From the NCBI RefSeq assembly GCF_008727875.1, contig NZ_VTWS01000001.1, positions 1,302,001 through 1,366,000 of the forward strand: a stretch of 64,000 nt of DNA, in the 5' to 3' direction. Positions 53,176-61,646 of this stretch are shown in pieces; position 1 is the first letter of the stretch; each line of letters starts with the position of its first letter. The notes under the pieces are model-generated. The model was not told the origin of the DNA and made no database searches. It saw only the letters and a program-made list of their open reading frames with translations. This DNA comes from Larkinella humicola. GTDB taxonomy: Bacteria > Bacteroidota > Bacteroidia > Cytophagales > Spirosomataceae. The position numbers and the translations under genes were made by a program.

Positions 53176-54750
53176 ATGCACACACCAGTCACTAGCCCTG
53201 ATAGCTTGGCCTTCTATTCACTATTGATCAATGCCATGCCTGGCAAGCATCTGGTATTGTTACCCGATGCGCCAAGATTTACGATTGCCGCCGTAACCGA
53301 CGATTTCCTGGCGGCTTTCGGCCTACATCGGGAAGTCCTGGTGGGTTTTGCCGTTTTCGATGTGTTCTTCCATGACGAACAGAACAAGGGGGTTTCCGAA
53401 CATTTCCTCCACTCGATGTACAAGGTATTACTGACCAGAAAATCCCATCAGATGGCCGATCAACGGCACAGGTGGCCTAATGTTGGGACTGGTGAACTGG
53501 AGTGGCGTACCTGGCGACCGGTCAATAAGCCTATCCTTACCTCCGATAATGAGCTAATTGGTGTCATTCACACGATTGAGGACGTTACTCAATCCGTGCA
53601 GTTGGTGGAGCTTACCCATGCCAACCAGTATCTTCAAGCCATCATCAATGAATTTAAGGAGCCCTTGCAAGTTCTTGAACCAATTATTGAGCATGGTCAG
53701 ATCATCGACTTTCGCTTTAATTTAACCAACCAGGCTTATGCAACCTATGCTAATACTACCCCCGAGCAATTGCAGGGGAAACGGGTGAGTGAGGTATTTC
53801 CCGGCTATTTTGAAACCGAGAGTTTCACCAACCCGGTTATTACTTTTACAACAGGCAAGCCGCTCACGTTTGAGATTCATTACAATAAAGACGGACTGGA
53901 CTTATATAACTTCATGAGTACGGCCAAGTTGAATGATGAGGTTGTCATTCATTTTACTGATTTTACCCGCCTAAGGCTGCTACAACTCCAGCTCGAAAGC
54001 AAGATCGACGAATTGAAACGTTCCAATGATAGCTTACAGCAATTTGCCTATGTAGCCTCCCATGATTTACAGGAACCGCTACGGAAGGTTCAACAATTCG
54101 GAGATTTGCTGAGGGATCAGCACAAAAATCAGTTGGGAGATGGTATTGATTATCTAGACCGCATGCAGCAAGCGACCCGTCGAATGTCGACCCTCATTCA
54201 GGATCTTTTGACCTTCTCACGTGTTTCCAATCAGCGGGATACGATTGAAATGGTGAGCCTCAATGAGATTGTCAATGCTGTACTGATCGATCTTGAACTG
54301 GTCATTAAGGAAGCTGGAGCGGTGGTCAACACGGATCCTATGCCAGAAATTTCGGGTGATGCGTTGCAACTCGGGCAATTATTTCAGAACCTACTCAGCA
54401 ATGCGCTCAAATTTCGTCGTGAGGAGGTAATTCCTCAAATTAGTATCCATTCAAGCATCGTACGGCATTCGGACTTACCCCCTTTGATTAAGCCCATTAA
54501 ACAGGCTTATCAGTACTACCGCATTGATGTGATGGATAACGGAATCGGTTTTGATGAAAAGTATCTGAATCGCATCTTCCTGCTTTTTCAGCGTTTACAT
54601 AGCAGGAGTAAATTTACCGGAACCGGCATTGGTTTAGCTATCTGCGCAAAGGTGGCTGTTAATCACGGCGGAGTTATTACCGCTACGAGTAAGCTCGGTA
54701 AAGGGGCTACCTTCAGCGTCTACTTGCCAGTACAAAATAATCGAAAGTAA
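53176..54750 (+). CDS. PAS-domain sensor histidine kinase (first paralogue)
   Basis: 524 residues, no membrane segment. Two PAS-type domains (about 1-140 and 155-270), a coiled-coil linker (LQLESKIDELKRSNDSLQQF), a HisKA domain with phospho-His296 in ASHDLQEPLRK, and a HATPase_c domain with N box NLLSNALKF, G1 DNGIGFDE and G2 GTGIGLAI. It is a phytochrome-like class kinase of the cytoplasm. The next gene is a longer paralogue with almost the same kinase core. Confidence 0.94.
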   Translation: MHTPVTSPDSLAFYSLLINAMPGKHLVLLPDAPRFTIAAVTDDFLAAFGLHREVLVGFAVFDVFFHDEQNKGVSEHFLHSMYKVLLTRKSHQMADQRHRWPNVGTGELEWRTWRPVNKPILTSDNELIGVIHTIEDVTQSVQLVELTHANQYLQAIINEFKEPLQVLEPIIEHGQIIDFRFNLTNQAYATYANTTPEQLQGKRVSEVFPGYFETESFTNPVITFTTGKPLTFEIHYNKDGLDLYNFMSTAKLNDEVVIHFTDFTRLRLLQLQLESKIDELKRSNDSLQQFAYVASHDLQEPLRKVQQFGDLLRDQHKNQLGDGIDYLDRMQQATRRMSTLIQDLLTFSRVSNQRDTIEMVSLNEIVNAVLIDLELVIKEAGAVVNTDPMPEISGDALQLGQLFQNLLSNALKFRREEVIPQISIHSSIVRHSDLPPLIKPIKQAYQYYRIDVMDNGIGFDEKYLNRIFLLFQRLHSRSKFTGTGIGLAICAKVAVNHGGVITATSKLGKGATFSVYLPVQNNRK

Positions 54751-55110
54751 TTTGCCCGATCACGACTTTGACTCGTTACTAAGCACCGGACCCGGCACAT
54801 TGAGTCGCCTGCAAAATAACAGGGCATCATTGTTGGTTCTGGTGGCTACCTACCGTAGAGGGGGCGGGTAAGTCACAAACTCATCTGTTGTACTAAAAAA
54901 TGGAACACGGTGCGCCGTTGCGATGGATTCGAGAGATGGCAATGTGAGACTGATGAATTTAGCCCAAGAAGGCCACATAGCTGGTTAGTCTATTGTCTCG
55001 TGGAAACAGGCATATTTGACATGGTAATCCAACCTACTCCCCCTCAACGACCAAAACTTAACTGGTTCTGGTAAATAGAAAATTAAGCCTAACTTTGGCT
55101 TCCATAAAAG
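54751..55110. other. Intergenic region between the two kinase paralogues
   Basis: No start-bearing gene. An open frame without an ATG at about 54868-55074 reads WNTVRRCDGFERWQC, TDEFSPRRPHSWLVYCL and ends at NWFW. It could be the tail of a lost gene, but its content is not recognised. Confidence 0.35.
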
Positions 55111-57348
55111 ATGGCTATCAAAGGCTCTTTTCCGATTACCATGAGCAAACAGCATCTAGCTCAGCCTACAGATTCACCTCTAAGCCACCAGGCGGTAGAG
55201 AACTCCCAAGGCCCGGACTGGTCAGACCAAAAATACCGCCGACTCTTCGAAGCGATAAACACCGGCTTTGCCCTTTGCCAAACCATTAAGAATCAAACCG
55301 GTAAAATGATCGATTGCCGATTCCTGGAGCTGAACCCGGCATTTGAAAAACTCACCGGTGTCCCTCCTCAAGAGGCCGTTGGCAAAACAGCTCGGGACGT
55401 ATTCCCCGCTCTTGACCCAGCGTGGTTCGACACCTACCAGCAGCTCATCGATAGCGGACAAACTATTCGCTTTGAGCGGTTCATGCCTGGATTGGACCGC
55501 TGGTTTGAAATGACGGCCTTTTTTTATGGCAATGACCAGTTTGTGGTCCATTATGACGACATCACCGCCCGTCGACAGGCCCAAGAATCCCAGCAACAAA
55601 GCAAAGTCAGCCTACAGTTGGCCCTGGATATTGCCCAACTGGGCACCTGGAGTTGGAACCTGCTGACCAATGAGGGGTATCTGGATGCACGGGGAGCGGA
55701 GCTAATCGGTCTGGCTCCGGGACATCTAGCCAACGTAGCCCAGGCACAGATGTCCAGCATTCATCCCGACGATTTGGCCCACACGGAAGCCGAGGTGATG
55801 GCGGGTATCGCCCGGGGCCTACCCTTCGGCCTGAGCTATCGGGTCATCCATCCGGACCAAAGCGTCCGCCATATTCGCTCCCGTTTCCATGTGGTAACCG
55901 ACCCGAAGGGAAGCCCCGTGGAACTGATGGGGACAAATCTGGATATGACAGCTGAATATGAGCTGACGACAGCGCTACGCCAAAACCAGGAGAAACAGGC
56001 ATTTTTACTCGCCCTGAGTGATGCGCTGCAGGCCTTAGCGGATCCGATTGAGATCCAAACGACGTCCGTCCGGTTGCTGGAGCAATACCTTGGCAATACC
56101 CAGATTCAGTTTATACCAATGACCGGGCAGGAAGTGATCATTCACGCGGTCCATGGCAGCCATCAACCACTCCGGATGGATACCTTTCGCTCAATGACCT
56201 TGGGCGTAAAATCACTTGATTCCGACCGAGGGGGTCAGGTGCAGGTAGTTGCCGATGTGGCCATGGATCCCGTCCATACACTGGCCGAACGAGCGGAACT
56301 GCAAGCCGCTCAGATTGGAGCCTATATCACCGTTCCTCTGGTTAAGAAACAGCAATGGGTTGCCACGCTGACGATACTTAGTATCCAGGCTCGCTCCTGG
56401 ACTTTGTCGGAGGTTGAATTGATCCAGGAAACGGCGGAACGTACCTGGACGGTCTTGGAACGGTCCCGCACCGAGACCGCCCTGGGCCAAAGTGAGGAGC
56501 AGCTTCGGCAGTTGTTGGCAAATTTGGAAAGTCAGGTGCAACAGCGCACGGAGGAGCTGGCGGCGGCTAACCACGAATTGGCGATCAATAACCAGGCCTT
56601 AGCCGAAGCCAATGGCTTGTTGGTTCGCTCGAATGCCAACCTACAAACCTTTGCCTTCATTGCCAGCCACGATTTGCAAGAGCCTCTACGCAAGATTCAG
56701 CAGTTTGGTGATCTCTTAAAAACGTATTTAACAGACCCCGCTGGTGAGGCACTGATGTATCTGGAGCGGATGCAAATATCGGCCTCTCGGATGTCGACGT
56801 TGATTCGGGACCTGCTGAATTACTCCCGAATTTCCACCCTTCGCGACCAAAGTGCTCCCGTCTCTCTCCAAACCATTGTTGCCACCGTGCTCAATACATT
56901 AGACTGGACGATTCAGCAAACAGAAGCTCAGATTCAAGTGGGGCCGTTGCCTATGTTACCAGGTGATGCCGCCCAGCTAGGCCAGTTGTTCCAGAACCTG
57001 TTGAGTAATGCCCTTAAGTTTGTTAAGCCCGGCGTTGATCCAAGGATTCAGATCCTGTCGAGTTGGGTGTTAGCAAGTGATTTACCAAAGGGGTTTACGC
57101 CCCACCGACCGGTCAGCGGCTATTATCGGATTGACGTAGTGGACAACGGGATTGGTTTTGAGGAGAAATATCTGGATCGCATTTTCCAGGTCTTTCAGCG
57201 CTTGCATGGCAAAAGCAAGTTTGCCGGCACTGGCATCGGGCTGGCGATTTGTGAGAAGGTGGTGACCAATCATGGGGGGGCTATTACAGCCTCAAGTCAG
57301 TCTGGTCAGGGAGCCACGTTTAGCGTTTTCTTACCAGGCTACGAGTAA
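55111..57348 (+). CDS. Multi-domain PAS/GAF sensor histidine kinase (second paralogue)
   Basis: 745 residues. PAS 1 (about 45-150, VPPQEAVGKTARDVFPALDP), PAS 2 with PAC (about 165-285, GTWSWNLLTNEGYLDARGA), a GAF domain (about 305-455), a coiled coil (LESQVQQRTEELAAANHELA), HisKA with phospho-His520 in ASHDLQEPLRK, and HATPase_c (NLLSNALKF, DNGIGFEE, GTGIGLAI). Cytoplasmic, no transmembrane helix. The kinase core is close to that of the previous gene, so the two arose by duplication. An alternative ATG lies ten codons in. Confidence 0.94.
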   Translation: MAIKGSFPITMSKQHLAQPTDSPLSHQAVENSQGPDWSDQKYRRLFEAINTGFALCQTIKNQTGKMIDCRFLELNPAFEKLTGVPPQEAVGKTARDVFPALDPAWFDTYQQLIDSGQTIRFERFMPGLDRWFEMTAFFYGNDQFVVHYDDITARRQAQESQQQSKVSLQLALDIAQLGTWSWNLLTNEGYLDARGAELIGLAPGHLANVAQAQMSSIHPDDLAHTEAEVMAGIARGLPFGLSYRVIHPDQSVRHIRSRFHVVTDPKGSPVELMGTNLDMTAEYELTTALRQNQEKQAFLLALSDALQALADPIEIQTTSVRLLEQYLGNTQIQFIPMTGQEVIIHAVHGSHQPLRMDTFRSMTLGVKSLDSDRGGQVQVVADVAMDPVHTLAERAELQAAQIGAYITVPLVKKQQWVATLTILSIQARSWTLSEVELIQETAERTWTVLERSRTETALGQSEEQLRQLLANLESQVQQRTEELAAANHELAINNQALAEANGLLVRSNANLQTFAFIASHDLQEPLRKIQQFGDLLKTYLTDPAGEALMYLERMQISASRMSTLIRDLLNYSRISTLRDQSAPVSLQTIVATVLNTLDWTIQQTEAQIQVGPLPMLPGDAAQLGQLFQNLLSNALKFVKPGVDPRIQILSSWVLASDLPKGFTPHRPVSGYYRIDVVDNGIGFEEKYLDRIFQVFQRLHGKSKFAGTGIGLAICEKVVTNHGGAITASSQSGQGATFSVFLPGYE

Positions 57349-57429
57349 TGAATTAACCGGTGTCTTTTTGTATTTCGGTCGATCGGGCCTTATTAGGATG
57401 CACTTTTTTAAGAACTATTCTCAACAAAC

Positions 57430-57517
57430 GATCATATATAAAACTGCTAATACAGCCTAATTAAAGTGTTTTATAAAAGGTCAATAGATAATAATTGAAG
57501 ATGTATTGAAATTAGAC
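57430..57517. repeat. Direct repeat copy A (partner at 60730-60817)
   Basis: The first 45 bases are identical to copy B and the next 43 differ at six positions. In copy A the ATG seen in copy B is ATA and a TAG follows four codons later, so any small gene is dead here. It begins 82 bases after the second kinase gene. Confidence 0.9.
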
Positions 57518-57608
57518 GTTTGTTAGAATTCATTTTTTCTTTTCCATTTACAACCCTGGTTACTTGAAAAGACTCTTAATGGACAAAGACTCTTAGCTTA
57601 GTAACTTC

Positions 57609-57848
57609 ATGAAACCAATAACTGCCTTCGTACTAATTGCTATCTCTCTTATTGGTTGTGAGAAGGATAGTATAAAATCACCCCGATGCGAGCTCAAACC
57701 GGAAAGTGGACCATGCTTTGCGGCCTTTACCAGATATTATTATGATCCATCAGAAAAGGTATGTAAATCTTTTGTGTGGGGTGGTTGCGGAGGGGTCGTT
57801 CCATTTGAAACTCTCGCTGAGTGTGAAGCCTGTTTGCGCCACAATTAA
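57609..57848 (+). CDS. Kunitz/BPTI-type protease inhibitor lipoprotein
   Basis: 79 residues: signal MKPITAFVLIAISLIGC with the lipidated Cys17, then one Kunitz domain. Six Cys at 27, 36, 52, 60, 72 and 75 follow the BPTI pattern (gaps 9, 16, 8, 12, 3; BPTI 9, 16, 8, 13, 4), with GPC, RYYY, FVWGGCGG and a late Phe in place. The P1 residue, just after the second Cys, is Phe37, which suggests a chymotrypsin- or elastase-like target. Kunitz domains are mainly animal proteins and uncommon in bacteria. As an outer-membrane lipoprotein it would shield the cell or inhibit a neighbour's protease. Confidence 0.9.
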   Translation: MKPITAFVLIAISLIGCEKDSIKSPRCELKPESGPCFAAFTRYYYDPSEKVCKSFVWGGCGGVVPFETLAECEACLRHN

Positions 57849-57889
57849 ATCCCTCATAAATCGGAGGTTTTAATAGACTGATAACACCC

Positions 57890-58240
57890 TTACTCTTCCC
57901 GAATCCGGTCATGGTGGTTTTTACCCCAGGCAATCATTTCCAAAATCATAGTCTGCAAGGTATCGCAATACGAAGAAGTCGTGTACTCCACGGTGGGGGG
58001 CGAAGTGTCATACACCTTCCGCACCACCAGCTTGTTCTGTTCCAGGGCCTTGAGTTCCGTGGATAGGACTTTGGTGGTGATACCCTGCACGCTCCGCTGG
58101 ATGTCGCGGAAGCGGCTGTTGCCTTGGTGAACAGCTACCAGGATGGGGAGCTTCCACTTCCCGTTGACTACGTACAGGGTATCCTGAAGGTGGCGTATTT
58201 GCTGCGCAACGGTGGCTTTGTCCGGTTGTATATCTGGCAT
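57890..58240 (-). CDS. HxlR-family transcriptional regulator
   Basis: 116 residues, a winged helix-turn-helix of HxlR type: VVNGKWKLPILVAVHQGNSR, FRDIQRSVQGITTKVLSTEL, then VEYTTSSYCDTLQTMILEM. It is divergent from the NmrA-like gene with a 67-base gap, the usual arrangement for an HxlR protein controlling an oxidoreductase. The gap holds the ACTGG/CCAGT inverted repeat. No redox-sensing Cys pair is visible. Confidence 0.93.
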   Translation of the reverse strand: MPDIQPDKATVAQQIRHLQDTLYVVNGKWKLPILVAVHQGNSRFRDIQRSVQGITTKVLSTELKALEQNKLVVRKVYDTSPPTVEYTTSSYCDTLQTMILEMIAWGKNHHDRIREE

Positions 58241-58250
58241 CCTTTAGGTA

Positions 58251-58273
58251 ACTGGCATCTTTTGTAAACCAGT
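58251..58273. promoter_or_regulatory. Candidate HxlR operator
   Basis: ACTGG and CCAGT face each other 13 bases apart within the divergent promoter region of the HxlR and NmrA-like genes. Site geometry fits a dimeric winged-helix protein. Prediction only. Confidence 0.4.
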
Positions 58274-58307
58274 ACGGTGTAAATTTACGGAAATTTAACC
58301 GACGAAC

Positions 58308-59249
58308 ATGAATCAGATTCAGAAATCAGTCATTCTGGTAGCGGGTGCCGCTGGCCTCCAGGGTGGGGCCGTCGTTACGGCCTTAATAGCGAAAGGTAAT
58401 TTCGCCATCAGAGCGATAGTGCGCGATAAGAACAGTAAAGCCTCCCAAGCCTTAGCGGCCAAACAGGTCGAGGTGGTCGAGGCTACGTTCGACGACTTGG
58501 CAGGGTTGACCAAGGCGGCACAAGGGGCGACCGGGGTCTTCTCCGTACAAATGGGTAGCCACCCCGGTAATAAGGGGGAAGAAACGCGGCATGCTAACAA
58601 TTTGGTTTTGGCCGCCAAGGCTGCTGGCGTGCAGCAGTTTGTGCATACCTCGGTGGCGCGGGCCGGGGAGCAAGAACACTTTGTAGACTGGGACAAAGGC
58701 CGCTGGGAGCCATTATATTGGCAAGAAAAAACCGCTGCTATCGAGGCCGTTAAAGCCGCGGGCTTCCCGTACTGGACCATTCTGAAGCCTCCGTATTTAA
58801 TGGAGAATCTGCTCCCCCCCCGGGATGCCGTCATGTTCCCTATGATGGCCCAAGGCAAGCTGAACACGCCCATCGCATCCGACACCAAAGTTGATTGGTT
58901 AACGGGGCAGGATATTGGCCGCTTTGCTACCGAAGCCTTTACCCACCCGGCGAAATTCAACCACAAAGAACTGTCACTGGTGGGGGATAAACTCACGATG
59001 GCCGAGGTGGCCGAAGCGCTGTCCGCCGTGATCGGCAAACGTTTTGAAGCCACCAGTCTCACCGAGGAGGAAGCAGTCTCAAGCGGCTTGTTTAACTGGG
59101 GAATCGAACCCTACATCTGGCAGAACGTGGAAGGTTATAGAATTGACCCACAAGAGGCTGCTGGCTACGGCATCCAACCCGAATCGCTGCAAGCCTTTCT
59201 GGAAAGTCATAAATCATACCTGAAAGCCTTATATGCGGGCTTAGCCTAA
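58308..59249 (+). CDS. NmrA/HSCARG-like NAD(P)-binding protein
   Basis: 313 residues. The Rossmann dinucleotide motif is GAAGLQGG (13-20), followed by AIRAIVRDKNSKA, VFSVQMG, and PYWTILKPPYLMEN. Members of this atypical short-chain dehydrogenase family sense or use NADP(H) and often lack the catalytic Tyr. Divergent from the HxlR regulator, which probably controls it. Confidence 0.9.
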   Translation: MNQIQKSVILVAGAAGLQGGAVVTALIAKGNFAIRAIVRDKNSKASQALAAKQVEVVEATFDDLAGLTKAAQGATGVFSVQMGSHPGNKGEETRHANNLVLAAKAAGVQQFVHTSVARAGEQEHFVDWDKGRWEPLYWQEKTAAIEAVKAAGFPYWTILKPPYLMENLLPPRDAVMFPMMAQGKLNTPIASDTKVDWLTGQDIGRFATEAFTHPAKFNHKELSLVGDKLTMAEVAEALSAVIGKRFEATSLTEEEAVSSGLFNWGIEPYIWQNVEGYRIDPQEAAGYGIQPESLQAFLESHKSYLKALYAGLA

Positions 59250-59363
59250 CCTAAATCAACGATGTATGAGCGTTTATTCATTCCATATGCAACGGATTGA
59301 ATTGGAGGTTTAATTAATTGATTTAGTGTCATCTACGATCAGGCGACAGAATGGCCCCGCAGA

Positions 59364-59570
59364 TCAATAGGAATTATTTAATAAAACCACATTTCCGTTT
59401 TTGTGGAATTCGAAATTTATGAGCCTGTCACCGCCCGCAGTTCGTTTTTCATCAAGTTCACGCTTCAGGATTTCCAGCAAATCCTCGCGATTAGCAGGAT
59501 GCCAGTTATTGAGCCAGTCAACCATTTCCTGTTCATAGCTCAGTCTGTCCCTTAGTAATTCGACTTTCAC
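59364..59570 (-). CDS. Small hypothetical protein
   Basis: 68 residues, charged and helical (MKVELLRDRLSYEQEMVDWL, LLEILKRELDEKRTAGGD), ending in a short beta strand (NVVLLNNSY). No signal peptide and no family. It stands alone on the minus strand, upstream of several small membrane proteins. Confidence 0.6.
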   Translation of the reverse strand: MKVELLRDRLSYEQEMVDWLNNWHPANREDLLEILKRELDEKRTAGGDRLINFEFHKNGNVVLLNNSY

Positions 59571-59666
59571 TTTTCGGAGGTTTGTTAGACTTAAAATCTT
59601 GGCACTTCTTTTGCCCTACTGTACTTTGAATACGACCTTCATTCGGTTGGTCTCTATTTTCAAAAG

Positions 59667-59828
59667 ATGTACCATCTCAGCATTATTCTCAATGTCCTCT
59701 TGATTGCTATTATTCTTATTTTTTGTCGTGGATTACCCGGCCTTCAACGCAATAAGTATTATTGGCTTCTAGGTATGGTTATACTGAACCTGTTTGTCAC
59801 TATTTTGGCATTTCAGCTTATGAATTGA
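59667..59828 (+). CDS. 53-residue two-helix membrane protein
   Basis: MYHLSIILNVLLIAIILIFC is one transmembrane helix; a short basic turn (RGLPGLQRNKYY) leads to a second helix (WLLGMVILNLFVTILAF). Two clean helices with a positive loop argue for real expression. No family recognised. Confidence 0.55.
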   Translation: MYHLSIILNVLLIAIILIFCRGLPGLQRNKYYWLLGMVILNLFVTILAFQLMN

Positions 59829-60005
59829 TAAACTTTGACAAAGTTTTATCGAGTACCTGACAATTGTGTCACGCCCCCTTCTTTTTTTCGGAGGTTTGTT
59901 GAACTACACATCCATTTTGTACCATCGACTTTTTTTATCACATCGTTAAACTGGCACCTTAATTGATCGTCAAATAGCCCAGGAACCATTTTCTAGTTAA
60001 AAGCC

Positions 60006-60182
60006 GTGCTGACGAAGAATTACAAAATCACTTACTTGAAAGGGGAGGAAATCCGGGACATGCATCTGGCCGCTCTCAATCGACACGATGCCAAACGACG
60101 GTTTATCGCTTTAAATGTAGGAACACTGGTTAAGGTCACTAAAGCTGTTCAGATTCCAACTCAGAACAACGGCAATACATAA
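60006..60182 (+). CDS. Possible small soluble protein (about 58 residues)
   Basis: From a GTG the frame reads MLTKNYKITYLKGEEIRDMH and continues as a basic, protein-like sequence (LNRHDAKRRFIALNVGTLVK) to a stop. It has no ATG at the start, so it may begin at the internal Met (about 60060). The start position is approximate. Function unknown. Confidence 0.35.
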   Translation: MLTKNYKITYLKGEEIRDMHLAALNRHDAKRRFIALNVGTLVKVTKAVQIPTQNNGNT

Positions 60183-60213
60183 TTTACGCAGTATTTTAAT
60201 ACAAGCGGTACTC

Positions 60214-60684
60214 CTATCGACTCATGGACTTTCGCACGGAAGGCATCAACAGCAAATTCAACTGGACCAACCCCATCAGCCCATCGATCAATTGATAGTA
60301 AATGCGGTAGCCCAACAGGCAAAATAAAATACCGGTCCACATAAGCAATAAGATACTTAACCCCACTGAAGCCGCCCAGGCCCAGGGGTAATCTTTGACC
60401 ACTGCTTCGGCTGATGGCAAGGGCAATTTTGTCCAGAGCGCATAAGCCAGAAACATTGGCGCTATGCCGAACATCAGCAGAATAAACACTCCTGGCAGGA
60501 AAAAATTGGCAGTTGGCAAACTTCTTAAAATCTCCGTAGGGATCCCCAGGGAGCCGCCTGTAGGGTCCGCGATTAAACGCCATCCGCCCTGAATCCCTCC
60601 AATCCCTAAAATTAACTGGGTCACCAGAAGGATATAAAAATGGGTCGTTCGAGTTGCCTTGGATGAGGGGATAGACTGGTTCAT
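60214..60684 (-). CDS. Four-helix integral membrane protein
   Basis: 156 residues with hydrophobic segments near 17-35, 63-85, 101-121 and 122-140, short loops and a basic C-terminus (RKSMSR). No signal peptide beyond the first helix and no catalytic residue. No family recognised; it lies between the small ORFs and repeat copy B. Confidence 0.75.
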   Translation of the reverse strand: MNQSIPSSKATRTTHFYILLVTQLILGIGGIQGGWRLIADPTGGSLGIPTEILRSLPTANFFLPGVFILLMFGIAPMFLAYALWTKLPLPSAEAVVKDYPWAWAASVGLSILLLMWTGILFCLLGYRIYYQLIDGLMGLVQLNLLLMPSVRKSMSR

Positions 60685-60729
60685 AAAACTTGAAAAATTT
60701 TATTGCTGCGCACTTGTTATATGATAAAG

Positions 60730-60817
60730 GATCATATATAAAACTGCTAATACAGCCTAATTAAAGTGTTTTATGAAAAATCAACAGATAAGAATTGAAG
60801 ATGTTTTGAAATTAGAC
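60730..60817. repeat. Direct repeat copy B (partner at 57430-57517)
   Basis: It contains the intact form of the shared sequence, with an ATG at 60773 that starts a 33-codon frame. The upstream half, identical between copies, is AT-rich and looks like a promoter. It lies 3.3 kb from copy A, on the edge of the phage replication operon. Confidence 0.9.
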
Positions 60818-60874
60818 AGTAAGTTATTTATACCTAGGGTTTCTTTCGATTCCAATATTCCGGCAACGTCTTAA
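60773..60874 (+). CDS. Possible 33-residue protein or gene remnant in repeat copy B
   Basis: MKNQQIRIEDVLKLDSKLFI continues to PRVSFDSNIPATS and a TAA. The first 15 codons lie in the duplicated sequence and are broken in copy A. It may be the N-terminal remnant of a longer gene whose rest was lost, or a true microprotein. Confidence 0.35.
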   Translation: MKNQQIRIEDVLKLDSKLFIPRVSFDSNIPATS

Positions 60875-61077
60875 GCAGGTCGCACATCATAGCCGGCGAT
60901 TTGCCCCCGGAAAAACTAACTATTATTAGCCTGCGGTCGAAGCCCATAAAACGTGGAGTTAAGAAATGTGATTTATTTTAACTTCCTGAATCTCAATTCA
61001 GATCAAAAACCCGGTCAACCAATCAAGGTACCGAAAACGCCAGTTGATTGCCCGGCATTGTTGGACTACTCCTCGTA
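60875..61077. other. Intergenic stretch before the phage replication operon
   Basis: No gene recognised. It ends at the stop codon of the last minus-strand gene of the replication operon. No clear terminator hairpin is visible. Confidence 0.35.
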
Positions 61078-61239
61078 TTAAAACACCAACTCATTCGTCG
61101 ACACCTGGCTTCCACTCAGAACCGCCATCAGCCGAGTCGACGAACACCCGGTGCTTGCACAGCCGCCCCCCACCGACGGGTACCGCTTCCCGGTAGTGGT
61201 TTCGATCACGGGGCGAGCCTTGATGCCTCCGCCCTTCAC
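61078..61239 (-). CDS. Small phage protein, 53 residues
   Basis: The start is GTG overlapping the upstream stop (GTGA), a translational coupling seen through this operon. The sequence MKGGGIKARPVIETTTGKRY, then PSVGGGCASTGCSS, is basic and Gly/Ser/Cys-rich. Last gene of the leftward operon. Function unknown. Confidence 0.5.
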   Translation of the reverse strand: MKGGGIKARPVIETTTGKRYPSVGGGCASTGCSSTRLMAVLSGSQVSTNELVF

Positions 61240-61448
61240 GGCACCGCTTCCGGTTTTTTCGGCGCGATGTCGAAGCAGTACCGGGGCCGGGGAATAGTCT
61301 GGTAAAAGCCGCCGTATCCGTCCGGGGCATCGCAGTCGATTCCGGCCGGACAATGCAGCGTCACGATGTTTTGCAGGATTTCGTTCTGGTCGAACGAAAC
61401 CGACATGATCGTTTTGTCGATGCAGGTGAGTGGGGTGCCCTTGCTCAT
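61236..61448 (-). CDS. Small phage protein, 70 residues
   Basis: ATGA overlap with the gene upstream, GTGA overlap with the one downstream. The sequence (MSVSFDQNEILQNIVTLHCP, CDAPDGYGGFYQTIPRPRYC) contains several Cys but no clear zinc motif. Unknown function. Confidence 0.6.
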   Translation of the reverse strand: MSKGTPLTCIDKTIMSVSFDQNEILQNIVTLHCPAGIDCDAPDGYGGFYQTIPRPRYCFDIAPKKPEAVP

Positions 61449-61645
61449 GATACAAAAAGGTGAGTCTGTTCTCCTTTGGCCTGCAATTCCTTCATGCGCC
61501 GAATGGCTTCCTGCTGGCAGGCAATCCGGTGATCAGCTTTCTTCTGGGTCATTTTCGCCATGCGTACCCAGGCCGGAAATACCTCCTGCTTTTTGCGGAG
61601 TTCGTATTCCAGTTCTTCGATGACTTCGATGAGTGTTGGTTTCAT
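61445..61645 (-). CDS. Small helical phage protein
   Basis: 66 residues from MKPTLIEVIEELEYELRKKQ, one base after the RusA-like stop; an upstream ATG overlapping RusA is less likely. Highly charged, one long helix (MTQKKADHRIACQQEAIRRM). Similar small coiled proteins are common in phage replication operons. Unknown function. Confidence 0.65.
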   Translation of the reverse strand: MKPTLIEVIEELEYELRKKQEVFPAWVRMAKMTQKKADHRIACQQEAIRRMKELQAKGEQTHLFVS

Positions 61646-61646
61646 T

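Noticed and set aside
61091-61330. Alternative minus-strand frame over the small phage genes
   Set aside because: Arg/Gly-rich shadow; the other frames are joined by ATGA/GTGA overlaps.
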